This document shows positions 10,700-22,965 of a DNA stretch of 64,000 bases, piece after piece; within the stretch, counting starts at the first letter, position 1; each line of letters starts with the position of its first letter. Under the pieces are notes generated by a model. That model worked only from the letters and a program-made list of their open reading frames with translations. It ran no database searches and was not told where the DNA came from. A program made the translations under genes and the position numbers. Source of the DNA: Girardinichthys multiradiatus (Eukaryota > Chordata > Actinopteri > Cyprinodontiformes > Goodeidae); contig NC_061804.1 in the NCBI RefSeq assembly GCF_021462225.1, positions 40,611,975-40,675,974 of the forward strand, written 5' to 3'.

Positions 10700-10985
10700 G
10701 AACAGAGACTGATACTGACAAAGGAACATATCAAATCAACTTTTTTAAACTGTTTAAATTGGGCCTTAAAGGTGCTATCTTTATGTTACTGTGCAATTTT
10801 TTACATTTCCATTTGTTTAATTCTGCAATATTTGTCCTAAAACCGTCTTAGTGCTTCCCTCTTTGGGTTGAACAATAGCTACTGCAGTTGACTTCTTCTA
10901 TTGCTTCAAACAGTACAGCTTGGTACATGATTATGTCACAGCCCTGTTTTCAGGTATAAAACATCTCACTCAGACACACGCTACC
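10700..10985 (-). repeat. TTAA-MITE family, left fragment of a split copy
   Basis: Reverse complement of about 56260-56490 of the complete copy. Shared blocks include AAAACCGTCTTAGTGC, CCCTCTTTGGGTTGAAC and TACTGCAGTTGA. The outer end is degraded so the start is approximate. The matching right fragment is at 12690-12912; the two are separated by about 1.7 kb of other sequence. Confidence 0.78.
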
Positions 10986-12439
10986 GTAGCAGGAATCAGG
11001 AGTTGGAACTGTACTTGAGATAATAGAAATCTACATGTAAATGTAGACTTTCTGAAAGTTTGTTACTGCTTTGAACGTTAGCCCATGTTAGCAATTGTTG
11101 GGATTATGATTATTGATTAATTAATATTTATCAATAATTATAATTAAAAATCATAATTTGATAAAATTAATTTCTTAACCAAAAATCCTCATTTATGAAT
11201 TGAAACCAGAGATGTCTTCCGGTGTTGTAATTGTGGCTCAACGCCTTTGATTATTACAAATGTTAAATACTCAGTAATAATTGATAACTATTACCAGAGA
11301 TGTCACTGTTTAATCAATCGTTTCTGCCAAAACGCGTGGAACTTTAACCTGATTTTGACTGACAAATCACTTTTGCACAAAATAAACACAAACGACTTCT
11401 CTTTATCTACATGAAAATTTGTTAAACCAATCAACCTGATACAATCAACTCTTCGATCCAATAATCTTCACCTACTCAAACATGGAAAGTTCTACACAAA
11501 AGGGTAAAATATCTAACTAAACAAAATAAAGCAAAACAGCAGTGGAATCAACCAGCAGTTATGGCAAAAGTGATAATATGACAAGGGAATATGGTGTTGA
11601 ACAAAGCTTTGGGAGCGCAGCCCGCCAGAAAGTGTAGCTCAGTGAGATGCACAGTCATAAAACTTCCTCCACCGCTGGGAATGTTACAGAACACAAAGGG
11701 TTATAAAACTTTTGGCGGCAACTCATAAAAAATGAAGTTGAAGACAAAGAAAATGGTTGATTTTCACCATAAGGTTATTATAGCGGTCCAGTTTCACAGC
11801 GCACCTGCTCTCAGGTGTTCGCACAGTAAAAGCACAATTTTGCGAGACTCGGCAGCCTCAGAAAACAACAGTAATCACGTTTCAAAAGAACAATGGCATG
11901 CACATACAATTCAGAACAGATTAGATTCTAAGTGCCGATTCTACATCGCACTAAATCTCCTCTACCCTGCCCACGCTATACCTAATAAAGAAATAAAAAT
12001 AAAAGGTGGATTTTACTTGTTGAAGTCTTCCTTCTGGGGCAGCAAGTGAGAGAGAAAAAGGGGGTTGAAGAGCTCCTGCGCGTCCGCAGTTAAACTCCAA
12101 GAAAGTGGTCAACCTCTGTCTATTGGCCTCCTTGGCGAAAAGGAAAAATATGCTCTGACCGTCAACAGTTGACTAGTACAAAACAAGGAGGGAAAGTTGC
12201 GTCTCCTTGAAACTCCGTGGTTTTTGGTTACATGTTAAACTCATTTGTCTTTGATCGACAAAGTGAAATTTCTGGCCTTCTTATTCCAGAAACCTCTTTC
12301 ATGAATTTTTAATTGGCCAACGAAGGAGAATAAATGAAGAATCCACGTGGGACCTCTTCTTCCCCAGAGATGCGCTTCAGTTATTGGTCCGGTTTCCAGC
12401 GTGAAAAGCAAAGCTTTTAAAGGGGCCACCTTCATTTAT
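10986..12439. other. Sequence interrupting the split MITE
   Basis: About 1.45 kb with no coding similarity. The 105-residue frame at 11732-12049 is not recognisable. Its position between two halves of a repeat suggests that it arrived as an insertion or rearrangement, together with the repeat at 12440-12612. Confidence 0.4.
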
Positions 12440-12612
12440 GCTTTCCGTGACGTCAGACTTGGGACGCCCCATCATGTCAGCCGCGGTGGCCGCTGGGATT
12501 CATAGTAGCGGGCTATCCTGGGATACAAAATGGCCGATGACGCCAAACGGCCTGGTAGCGTCCAGCAACGTGCAAATGGTCCAATATTCAGCACAACATG
12601 TGGTCCAACACA
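12440..12612 (-). repeat. Interspersed repeat, second copy of the 4628-4795 family
   Basis: Opposite orientation to the first copy. The shared core is TGCAAATGGTCCAATATTCA, preceded by a GTCCAGCAACG block and by CAAAATGGCCGATGACG, all of which occur reverse-complemented at 4628-4795. Relatively GC-rich with several CpGs. Confidence 0.75.
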
Positions 12613-12689
12613 ATGATGCTACTAATTTCACTTTACCACTCAGAAAATGGACCCATTCGACCTCTTAAAAGATGTGGCAAAAATATGTG

Positions 12690-12912
12690 GCAAAACTACC
12701 AGCGTCGCTCTGCTCACTCTCCATTTCAACATGTCAAATTAAGCTAGCTGTCATTTTTCCTCATCCTCCTGGCCACCCCCCCACTTAACCCCTCAACTCA
12801 TCCCCACACTTGGCCATGCCCCTCAGTGTCTCTTGGCACTGCCTACTTGGTGGCATTTTTCAAAATTTGTCAGCTGGCGGGGTTTTGCTTTTACATTAGG
12901 TTTAGTTCCACT
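12690..12912 (-). repeat. TTAA-MITE family, right fragment of a split copy
   Basis: Reverse complement of about 55904-56093. It ends GGTTTAGTTCCACT at 12912 and is followed immediately by TTAA (12913-12916), exactly as in the complete copy. Internal shared blocks include GCTCTGCTCACTC, TTAAGCTAGCTG and GGTGGCATTTTTCAA. Confidence 0.85.
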
Positions 12913-12916
12913 TTAA

Positions 12917-15394
12917 AAAAGTGTCTTGTGAATTGTTGGTATTGCCCCCTGAAGCCATTAGCTTCAACCTCTACCAGCTAATCTGGGTTTATACAAAATG
13001 AAAGTGCCAAGATAATTATCTAAGATATTAACATCTTATAATATGTTTACATAACCTCACTTTAAAAATCCGAACAATCCCTTTACTGTATAGTCAGCTT
13101 ATGGTATATGCGATTCAACTAATGCCACCAAGCAGTTGTGGTTTACTAATCTCAGGTTTTTTAATCTCTACTTGAAGAATTCCAGCAGGACATGATTAAA
13201 AGATTTACGGACATTCGTAGTTTTCAAATGTTTTATTTATTGTGACGCTCAGGCTCAATTTTCAAGGTTACTAGGTTTTGACCTAATTAGCAAGTGTTAG
13301 CATGCTACCATACCAAATTGACCAACTGAGTAAGTCTTTTCAATAGTGTTCAGGAAATATGGCTAACAACAATTCATACTTTGCTTTTAAAACAGTTGGA
13401 AATGGTATAACCTCAGTCACAAGCATTTCTCAGCTCTAGCACCATTTAGCATCAGTGGAGGCCCAACAACTACCCTGCCACTCACCATCATCTTTTTTAT
13501 GGTTTTTAAGGTTTGCCAGTTGTCTTTGTCTAGCCCGCAAAAATATGTAGAAAATAGGACCTTGTCCATAGGTCCCATCCAAATTCACCCTAGACAAAGG
13601 CATTGAAAATCCAGCTTGGTTACCCCATTTGATCATCCCAACCAACGTTCAACCACATTTGGACATCAATAGATCTCTTTATGTGGATGTGTTTTCACAT
13701 TTAAGTTATCATCTGAATTTGTATGTTGTTTAGAGGAAACAACTTATTTATGTCTGTTTATTCCATTATGTAAATTGCAAGGGGGTGGAATGTGCAAATG
13801 CTTCCATTGTTTTATTACTGGGCTGCAAGAGTGGACACAGCACATGTTGTAATCTTCATGTTACACTTTTATGTTTCCTGATCAACATCTTATCGTCCAA
13901 GATAAATTACAGGGTGCAGTTTTTGTGTAGGTTGTAGCCTAGTTTGGTTATGGGTAAAAAGAATGTGATTTTTCTTTCTTTCTTTCTTTCTTTCTTTCTT
14001 TTTTCACATTATTGGGCTTGCACATAGTCTAAATGTTTAATGACTTTTTGGCATTTATATATTAAATGCCAAAAACTCCTCTATGTGATGTCCATTATTG
14101 GGGAAAATGTTGGCTAAACTCTTTCTTTAAAAAAACGAATAGGAGGATCATAGGAAAAACTAAAAGGTAGATTTTATAGAAAGGATACAAAAACCTTCCA
14201 AAAATAATGATTCTGTTATGAAGCCCTACATAGAGAAAGAAAAGGTTTAACTTCTTCATTCATTACACTGTCACAAAATCAATGCACATATTGCACTGTG
14301 AGGTTAAAACTACTGAGAAGAAAAAACCTGCAATCATGGTTATTTAGAGTTTGTTTTTTTTACATCACACTGACTGTAATTTCTGCTGTGCTGCAACGCC
14401 TACTGTATGTTTGCATTTTCTGTATCATATATTAACATCTACCAAAGTATTGCAAGCAAAATTTGAAATATTGGAATCATCTCATCATGTGACCCTCTCT
14501 GTGGCTCTGTCATTTCCTGCAGAACGCAGTCTTATCTGGCAGGTTTGAATTCTAAGACCTCATATTTGGTCTCTTACTTTAGTCTGACGATAAAAGCTTT
14601 CAGCTTACCTTTCACTTTTTGTACTTCCAGCTTCCAGATAGATAAATATCCTGTCAGGAAAATAATAAATTAGACTTTGGTGCATAAAAAAACACTTGAA
14701 TATGACAGATTTTTTGACAGTGACGCCCCATTGCTGCAGCATTAATTATAATCCACTGTATTTTGTGTTCCTGTTAATCTCATGTTAATCATTGAAATTA
14801 TGTGTAAGCAGATATCACCAGTGAAACAGCTGCACCCTTTGTGTCACTGTTATTTAAATTTAGAAGATGCTGGTGTCATGTTTTGTAGGTTGAGAGTTGG
14901 ACCAAAACAATGAAAATAAATTGAAATGAGCATGTTGAAGATTTTAAGAAAACGGAAAAACTTAAAAAGCTGAAAGAGGGGAACTGGACATGAAGCATGG
15001 AAAGAATAACGGGAGGAACCAGCAAAGAACAATGACAACAAGTAAGCCTATATACTAATAAAAGATTAGAGAATAACATTGGATGCAGATGAGATAGAGG
15101 AATGTGGAAGGGCTGTGAGAGGACGCCAACTGCGAGACCGATTGAAGATGAATAATTGACACAAAGTAACCTGAACTACAAACCACTGATCTGAGGGAAA
15201 TAAGTCCAAATGCACAAAGAAAAGAACAAAATAATAAACTGAGACACTAAATACAGAGGAAGAACTGGTATGGCAACACCATTCTAGCAATAATGAATGC
15301 ATATTGATGAAATGCATTTGGTAAGACCTTTCAAACAATACTAAAGATTGCAAGAAGTGATTCAAACACAAATGAAACCATGAAAATGAGAATG
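12917..15394. other. Intergenic DNA with a (TTTC)n microsatellite
   Basis: AT-rich, no gene recognised. The only clear structure is the microsatellite at 13971-14003. Minus-strand frames at 14850-15371 are low-complexity and Phe-rich; I do not support them as genes. Confidence 0.4.
13971..14003 (+). repeat. (TTTC)n microsatellite
   Basis: About eight uninterrupted TTTC units ending in a short T run. Confidence 0.95.
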
Positions 15395-16115
15395 TTGTCG
15401 TTTATTAAATACATGCAGTTAAATCCTTAAAATCCAGATGTTTACATACATTTAGTAGAATGTTATTGTAAACGTGGGCCGCCTTCCACAAGCTTCTCAC
15501 ATTAGTTTGCTGGAATTTTGACAAATTCTAATTTGCTATGGGATTCAGGACTTTGTGGGGTCCCATGATCCCTTTAATTTCCATCTGGGATAAATAAAGT
15601 ATTTTTGAATTGAATGGAATTTGTGATGGCCACTCCAAAACATTGACTTTGTTGTCTCTTTAAGCCACTTTGTAACTTTGGTGGTACGTTTGGGGTCATT
15701 GTTCATTTGAAAGATCCATTTGTGTCAAAGTTATAACCTGTGTGGTATCTTGAGATGTTGCTTAAATATTTCCACAAGGTTTTTTCTAATGACGCTAATT
15801 ATGTGAAGTCCATTAGTCCCTCGTGCAGCAAAACACTGTCACAACATAATGCTACCACCTCTATATTTCACAGTTGTGATGGTGTACTCAGCCCTGCAAG
15901 CTTAACCCTTTTTTCTCTAAATGGTCATTATGGCCAAAGACGTCAGTTTTAGTTTCATCATGTTACACAGAATGTCTCCTAAAAATAGTCTTTGTCCCTA
16001 AGTGAATATGCAAACTGTCATTTGGCTTCTTTTGTTGGTTTTGGGGTGATGGCTTCTTCCTCACTGAGTGGCCTTTCAGACTAATTCACTCATTTCACCG
16101 TGACTCTTCACTGTG
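15395..16115 (-). mobile_element. Decayed Sleeping Beauty-like Tc1 relic
   Basis: The left end contains AGATGTTTACATACATTTAG, matching the GTTTACATACACTTAG start of salmonid-type Tc1 elements. Further matches in order on this strand include CTTCCACAAGCTTCTCACA, TTGTGATGGCCACTCCAAAA, TTTGGGGTCATTGTTCATTT, GGTCATTATGGCCAAA and a TTCTTCCTCACTGAGTGGCC block. These are reverse-complement transposase sequence, broken by indels. The N-terminal part of the gene and the other end are missing; the relic stops at the insertion point of the 16118 Tc1 element. Confidence 0.85.
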
Positions 16116-16117
16116 TA

Positions 16118-17714
16118 CAGGTCCTTCTCAAAATATTAGCATATTGTGATAAAGTTCATTATTTTCCATAATATCATGATGAAAATTTAACATTCATATA
16201 TTTTAGATTCATTGCACACTAACTGAAATATTTCAGGTCTTTTATTGTCTTAATACGGATGATTTTGGCATACAGCTCATGAAAACCCAAAATTCCTTTC
16301 TCACAAAATTAGCATATTTCATCCAACCAATAAAAGAAAAGTGTTTTTAATACAAAAAACGTCAACCTTCAAATAATCATGTACAGTTATGCACTCAATA
16401 CTTGGTTGGGAATCCTTTGGCAGAAATGACTGCTTCAATGCGGCTTGGCATGGAGGCAATCAGCCTGTGGCACTGCTGAGGTCTTATGGAGGCCCGGGAT
16501 GCTTCGATAGCGGCCTTTAGCTCATCCAGAGTGTTGGGTCTTGAGTCTCTCAACGTTCTCTTCACAATATCCCACAGATTCTCTATGGGGTTCAGGTCAG
16601 GAGAGTTGGCAGGCCAATTGAGCACAGTGATACCATGGTCAGTAAACCATTTACCAGTGGTTTTGGCACTGTGAGCAGGTGCCAGGTCGTGCTGAAAAAT
16701 GAAATCTTCATCTCCATAAAGCTTTTCAGCAGATGGAAGCATGAAGTGCTCCAAAATCTCCTGATAGCTAGCTGCATTGACCCTCCCCTTGATAAAACAC
16801 AGTGGACCAACACCAGCAGCTGACACCCCAGACCATCACTGACTGTGGGTACTTGACACTGGACTTCTGGCATTTCCTTCTCCCCAGTCTTCCTCCAGAC
16901 TCTGGCACCTTGATTTCCGAATGACATGCAGAATTTGCTTTCATCCGAAAAAAGTACTTTGGACCACTGAGCAACAGTCCAGTGCTGCTTCTCTGTAGCC
17001 CAGGTCAGGCGCTTCTGCCGCTGTTTCTGGTTCAAAAGTGGCTTGACCTGGGGAATGCGGCACCTGTAGCCCATTTCCTGCACACGCCTGTGCACGGTGG
17101 CTCTGGATGTTTCTACTCCAGACTCAGTCCACTGCTTCCGCAGGTCCCCCAAGGTCTGGAATCGGCCCTTCTCCACAATCTTCCTCAGGGTCCGGTCACC
17201 TCTTCTCGTTGTGCAGCGTTTTCTGCCACACTTTTTCCTTCCCACAGACTTCCCACTGAGGTGCCTTGATACAGCACTCTGGGAACAGCCTATTCGTTCA
17301 GAAATGTCTTTCTGTGTCTTACCCTCTTGCTTGAGGGTGTCAATAGTGGCCTTCTGGACAGCAGTCAGGTCGGCAGTCTTACCCATGATTGGGGTTTTGA
17401 GTGATGAACCAGGCTGGGAGTTTTAAAGGCCTCAGGAATCTTTTGCAGGTGTTTAGAGTTAACTCGTTGATTCAGATGATTAGGTTCATAGCTCGTTTAG
17501 AGACCCTTTTAATGATATGCTAATTTTGTGAGATAGGAATTTTGGGTTTTCATGAGCTGTATGCCAAAATCATCCGTATTAAGACAATAAAAGACCTGAA
17601 ATATTTCAGTTAGTGTGCAATGAATCTAAAATATAGGAATGTTAAATTTTCATCATGACATTATGGAAAATAATGAACTTTATCACAATATGCTAATATT
17701 TTGAGAAGGACCAG
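16118..17714 (-). mobile_element. Tc1 transposon, copy 2
   Basis: A 1,597 bp sister of the 4806-6415 element, flanked by TA at 16116-16117 and 17715-17716. It has the same 200 bp inverted repeats and the same orientation. The last bases at the right end read CCAG instead of CCTG, so the terminal inverted repeat is imperfect. The 13 bp length difference from copy 1 equals two small coding deletions of 8 and 5 bp. Confidence 0.96.
16395..17386 (-). pseudogene. Tc1 transposase, frameshifted copy
   Basis: Starts MGKTADLTAVQKATIDTLKQ at 17386. It keeps the helix-turn-helix and the first catalytic Asp (VLFSDESKF) in frame. An 8 bp loss in the EKEMP region and a 5 bp loss near 16828 shift the frame. 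The C-terminal third reappears in a second frame (16395-16826) with FQHDLAPAHS, SPDLNPIENLW and the normal end GFPTKY. Unlike copy 1, the codon for Gln at the nonsense site is intact. The second and third catalytic residues are therefore encoded but not joined to the first. Confidence 0.93.
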
Positions 17715-17716
17715 TA

Positions 17717-19139
17717 ATGTTCAACAAGTCTCTTGTCCACATCTCCACTGTTCTCTTTTTGATATTTTCTCTCCTTTGATTTTTTCATGTTATCACACAA
17801 AGAAAAAGGTTTTTGCAAATTGTTTATGGGCGTAGTGAGATGAAGTAAGTAATTAAAAAATTCTAAAATGTTCTCATCATTCTGGCACTTAGCAAATAGA
17901 AATAATTTGGTTATCCTACCTGCCTTAAAACAGAAAAGGTTTAGTCTGATGTAAAATCAGACAGGGAGAAAAATGTTTGAATGTAAGGACCCTTTTTTGT
18001 CATTTGCTAAAAACCCAATGAAATTAAGGACTGCATGTCTTCCTCTGCTTTACCCAGTCATTTCTCCTCTTGTTTGATTCTGCTGCAGGATTCCAAGGAG
18101 CTGGTATCTATCCAAAGCATGCATTAGCTGAAATGAAGAAATATTCAAACTACAACTAAAGTCAAAAGCAGAAAAACAGACCCCATTAATGGATCTATGA
18201 GTGAAAGTAATTCTCCTAATTTTGCGATACAAACAGTATTGTAATATTTCACTGTCTGTTCAGTGTGAATGGAAAGGCTTGATATGTAGCAGCTTTGCCC
18301 ATAGAGCAAGTTAATGTCCAGAGGCATGCAATCATATAATTGTTGGATTAAACAAAAACTAAATGTTCTGATGGAGAGAGATGGAAACAAAAATATGGCA
18401 ATGAAAGTTACATTTGTTTCTGTGTATCTTTTTGGAAGAAAATGATGCTGGGATTGGACTGCCTGTTATCCTGAGCTGTCTACAGTAAAAAACATATTAA
18501 GAGTTTCTGAACAAAAATTCAACTATAACCCTAAACACCTTGAGACATATTTGTAGGGAAAGGGACATAAAATAAAAACTTTAATTAATCATTGTTTTAC
18601 ATCTTTAAAGTTATGATACTATGGTTTAAAGCTTAACCTTCCCAGATATTTTGTAAACCACAAAAAGAAAGTAAAATAAAACAACCTTGAATTTACTGAC
18701 TTAAAAATGTATTTATTTATATCTGTATAACTATATAGAGTCATGGTAACACTAATTCAAGGGTTTACATGTCATATAATAAAAATTGCATTTTTATTTA
18801 TAACAAAAACCAAAACTTTTTATGTCTGAGGTGTTCTTGGGATGATGCTACTGCTGCTTTTTTATCTTGTCAAGAACTTTAATATTCAACTCACTAACAG
18901 GAGCCTGTAGAGCCTGATATGAAGCTCTTGCTCTTAGTTATTTGGCCTTGGGGTCCTTTTACTGGGAATATTGGCTACTGCATTAAAAGTTATTCTCTTC
19001 AGAATGACTGATGATAATGTATTTGTCCCTCTAGGGATATTTTCTTGTTTTTGCTTTTTTGTCACAATTAAATATTTCATTATAAAACTGATTTCAATAA
19101 CAGACAAAGTAACATAACTAAATAGAAAATACTGATAAT
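17717..19139. other. Intergenic DNA, nothing recognised
   Basis: AT-rich with no supported gene or repeat. Confidence 0.4.
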
Positions 19140-19490
19140 TCTATTAAGAGAAAAAGCTCCCAACACCAACATGGTGCTGTGTGAAAGTGTAATTGCTCCC
19201 TAAACCTAATAATTGCTTGTGCCACCCTTGGAAGCAACAGCTGCAATGAAGTGTTTGTGATAACTGGCAATGAGGCATTAGCGCTGTGGAGGAATTTTGA
19301 CAGACTCTTCTTTGCAGTAACTGTTCCTGCAGACTGGGAAGCTTTCTAGGATGAACAGCATGTTTGAGGTCATGCCACCGCATCTGAGATGGATTTAGGT
19401 CTGGAATTTGACTAGGCCGTTCCATCAATTATGGCATGTTTTCCAGGACCATAAGCAGCAAAGGTGTCCCAGACCACCACACTAACACCA
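19140..19490 (-). mobile_element. Tc1/mariner fragment, transposase C-terminus
   Basis: The minus-strand frame contains SQIPDLNPSQMRWHDLKHAV, a decayed form of the SPDLNPIExLWHDLKRAV segment that carries the catalytic Glu (here replaced by Gln), followed by a decayed C-terminal helix region. Read on the plus strand, the segment has GCTCCCTAAACCTAATAATT and CTGGAATTTGACTAGGCCG, typical of this fish repeat. Both ends are missing. Confidence 0.8.
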
Positions 19491-21561
19491 CTGTAGCTTA
19501 AAAGCAACCACAGATAATTAGTTATTATTCACTGAGATGTATTTCTGAAGAAAACAAGGAGAAAAGATCAAACTCATAACATCAGTTTGTAATTATGTTA
19601 ATACCACAGTCAAGCTATGAAGATTATTCTTTGGACAAAGTAAGCCTGCCAATTTCTTTAAATCTTAAATTGAAATTCTAAATGACTTAAAATCTTTTAA
19701 TTTATCTAGGCTGAAAGCATCAAATAAATGTAATAGGATTCTCATTCTAAATAAACAAATCTAAAAATCATAGATCTCTGCTCTGTGTTGAAAAGCAGGT
19801 ATTTATGGGAGGCCCCTGATGGTTTGGGGGCCCAAAGCAACAGCTTAGTTCGCTTCTGCCTTGGGCCAGCTCTGGTCATCAATGAGCTCTCTGTGTCATT
19901 TTGAAAGGTTTACTGGAAAACTTCATCACTGTTTCCCGTTTTCTTCATTTATGGATAATGGCTCATTATCCATTGTGGTTCCTTGAAGTCCTAAAGCTGT
20001 AGAAATGGCTTTGTGACCTTTCCCAGACTGTCAGATGTCAATGACATGTGTTCTTACATTTCTTTAGATCAGGGGATGGTGTGTTGCTTCCTCAGATCAT
20101 TTAGGACACTTCGCATTGTGATAACAGGTTTATTTAAGTCACTTGTTCATTCCATAGGTCTGGTAGTAACCAGGACTGGGTCTGGGTCTGAAACTTAACC
20201 ATATCATCAAGCATAATTCCTTAATGGTTTAACAAATTAATCTTTTTTACCTTAAAAAGTTCAAAGATCATTAAAAAACTGCATTTTATTTTTTCTCTGG
20301 TTATTTACATCTGATATAAAAATTAGTTTGATAACCGGGAACATTTAAGTGTAACGACAAAAGCAAAAACAGAAGACGTTTGTAAGGTACAAATATTTTG
20401 TTACTGAACTGTATTCACACATTTCTTGCTTCTTCTTGTAATATGAAGAAATTTGGACTTTTACTGTCCGTGTTATCAGAAGCCATTATACATTTATATA
20501 AATGCAGCAGTTGTATCCATACACTGCAGTTATGTGGTATTATTGAACCAGACGGAAAGAAAGTGGGTTTATAAAATGCTCTGGTGTGGGTGAAGCTATC
20601 ATCTCACAGCCATCAGGCTAACTTTCAGGATCCAGTTTGACCTTCAACAAACCAGTGGTTCGTCGGACTGCATCGCTACAGTTTGTCTGTGTCAATCAAT
20701 CCATTTAGTCATTTCCTGATCAGGTTCCTGACACATTCTCTCACCAACTGCTCTATCACTTGCTTTAAGGTTAAACCTGTGTGGTGTGTCTCTTCAGGCA
20801 GTGGGGGTCTTTTAGGAGTCTGTAGTGATCAGTTAGAGAGGTGTGTAATTTATTTTTGTAGCATGACATATTTAATAAGGAACACAGTAAAACATGGAAA
20901 ATAACAGGAATTTGTGGTTAAGAATACTTCATTTACCAAGTGCAACCCAACCCAATTGCTCCAAAGGAGAATGTTGCCATCTGCTGATGAAAGATAACAA
21001 TGACAGGTACTGGGTCAAATAGGAAAAATTTATTTCTACTCTGTACAGCTGCAATGTTTTGATAAGTCTTTCTTTTAATAAAACTGTACAAGAAAAGTGG
21101 GCTAAATCCTTTTCCAACCCCCCCCCTGCTGCTGCCTGTTTTTTTTTCTGAATCCATTAATATTTATTTGCACTATTTATTTGACCCAGTTCATTTTAGT
21201 AAAGCCTCCCGACTCTGACATTGTTAGATATTACAACAAGGATTCCTAAACATCTGAGGAATGACCCAGTTCAGTGTTAGAAGCTGGGTGTCTTCCATCT
21301 TGGACTGAAAAATGTACAGTATTTGGGCGTTAGAATGTTTTCTCTGTTTAAATAATAAGGACAGGGTTTGGAGAACTACATTAGGTAGTGTTATTTCCAC
21401 AGGTGACAAAAAGTGTCAGTAAATGAAACCAAAAATTTAATCATTTGTATCAACATAAGTGTTTACAGTGAAATGACATATGTGTGAAACTGTCTCGGAA
21501 AAAAAACGTATTGGAATGCATTTAAGATCTGAGAACATATTGATGATTCATTGTGAAAGTC
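19491..21561. other. Intergenic DNA, nothing recognised
   Basis: AT-rich; no supported gene, RNA or repeat. A C run interrupts the sequence near 21118-21127. Confidence 0.4.
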
Positions 21562-21690
21562 AGTACCTTGCAAAATATTTGCCTCCCATGAACTTGTTCC
21601 CATTTTGTCATATTAAAAGCATAGGTTTAAATATATTTATTGGGATTTCAAATTACAATCCTACATAAAGCAGCAGATGATTTTGCATGT
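21562..21690 (+). repeat. Solo terminal fragment of a Tc1-like repeat
   Basis: CAGTACCTTGCAAAATATTT followed by a CCCATTTTGTCATATTA block and a TATTTATTGGGATTT block is the terminal signature of a common fish Tc1 group, here without any transposase part. Confidence 0.6.
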
Positions 21691-21944
21691 GTTTGTATTT
21701 AGCCTCAACTTTCATTACAGTTTCAGCAGCAACTCATACTAAGGTGTGAGTAATCAAAAACTAAGGGTTTTTGATGATGAAGATGTTCAAAGCCTGCAAT
21801 ATTGTTTTATAACCTAATCCTGCTTTAAGGTTCTCCACAGCTTCCTCCCTGACCTGTCTGCTGTGTTGCTTGGTATCTTATGATGCTGTGTGTTCTCTAA
21901 TGTTCTCTAACAAACCTCTGAGGCCTTCACAGAACAACTGCATT

Positions 21945-22965
21945 TATCTTCTTCTTTCGGCTGCTCCCTTCAGAGGTTGGCACTACAGATCACCTGCCTC
22001 TACCTCATCCTCCCTATCCTTTGCCGCTTCAATTGTTACACCAACCATTCCCATGTCCTATTCACTATGTTCATGAATCTTCTCTGGTCTCTTCCTCTTT
22101 TCCTCCTCTCCAGCAGATCCATCTCCAACATGCTCCCTCCAATGTATCAATTTTCTCTTCTCAGAACATGTCCACACCATCTGCTAAAGCTTGGCTGTTC
22201 CTCTGATCTGTTCACCTTCCAGTCTTGTCCATCCTGGTCACTCCCAATGAAAATCTCAGCATCTTCATCTCCGCCACCTCCAGCTCAGCCTCCTGTCTTT
22301 TAGACAGTACCACTGTCTCCAGACAAAATAACATATCAGGTCTCACTACTTGTCTCATAGACTTTCCATTTAAATCTTGGAGCTATCCTTTTGGAACACA
22401 TTACTCCTGATACTACTTTTCTTGAAATCCACCTTGCCCGCACTCTCTTCTCCACCTCTGTTTTACACTGTCTACTTGTTCGATGGTTGACCCCTATGTA
22501 TTTGAAGTCCAGTTCTTCTCCTTCCAGATTCAACTTTGCACCTGCCTCACATTCATTCACACACGTATTCTGCTCCTGATGACTTTCATTTCTCTTCTCT
22601 CCAAGGTAAACCTTCTTGCTTTTCACCTGTTCCCCCCTTTCACCACAGATTACAATGTCATCTGCAAACATCATGGTCCATGGAGCCTCCTGTCTGACCT
22701 CATCAATCAACCTTTCCATCACCATTGCAAACAAGAAGGGGCTCAAAGCTGATCCCTGGTGTAACACCAACCCTACCTCGTACCCATTAGTGACTCTGAC
22801 ACCACACCTCACCACTGCCTCCCTCTCCTTATACATGTCCTGTACTTTCCTCATACATTTTTCTAACACCCCTGACTTCCACATGCACCACAGTTCCTGT
22901 CAAGGCATCCTATCATATGGTTTTTCTAAGTTCCCAAGGACAACATGCAGCTCTCTCTGAGTCTG
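21945..22965 (-). mobile_element. Non-LTR retrotransposon remnant (RTE-like reverse transcriptase)
   Basis: A minus-strand frame (22336-22884) encodes part of a reverse transcriptase: GLVLHQGSALSPFLFAMVME (box B region), then WTMMFADDIVICGE with the catalytic FADD box, then degraded downstream sequence including LDFKYIGV and RKVVSGVMCSKRI. Upstream palm motifs and the endonuclease are absent, so this is a truncated copy. The wording of these motifs resembles RTE-group elements; the clade assignment is tentative. It is interrupted by several small indels. Confidence 0.82.

Noticed and set aside
13971..14003. Possible CRISPR-like or regulatory repeat
   Set aside because: It is an uninterrupted TTTC microsatellite with no spacers, in animal DNA.
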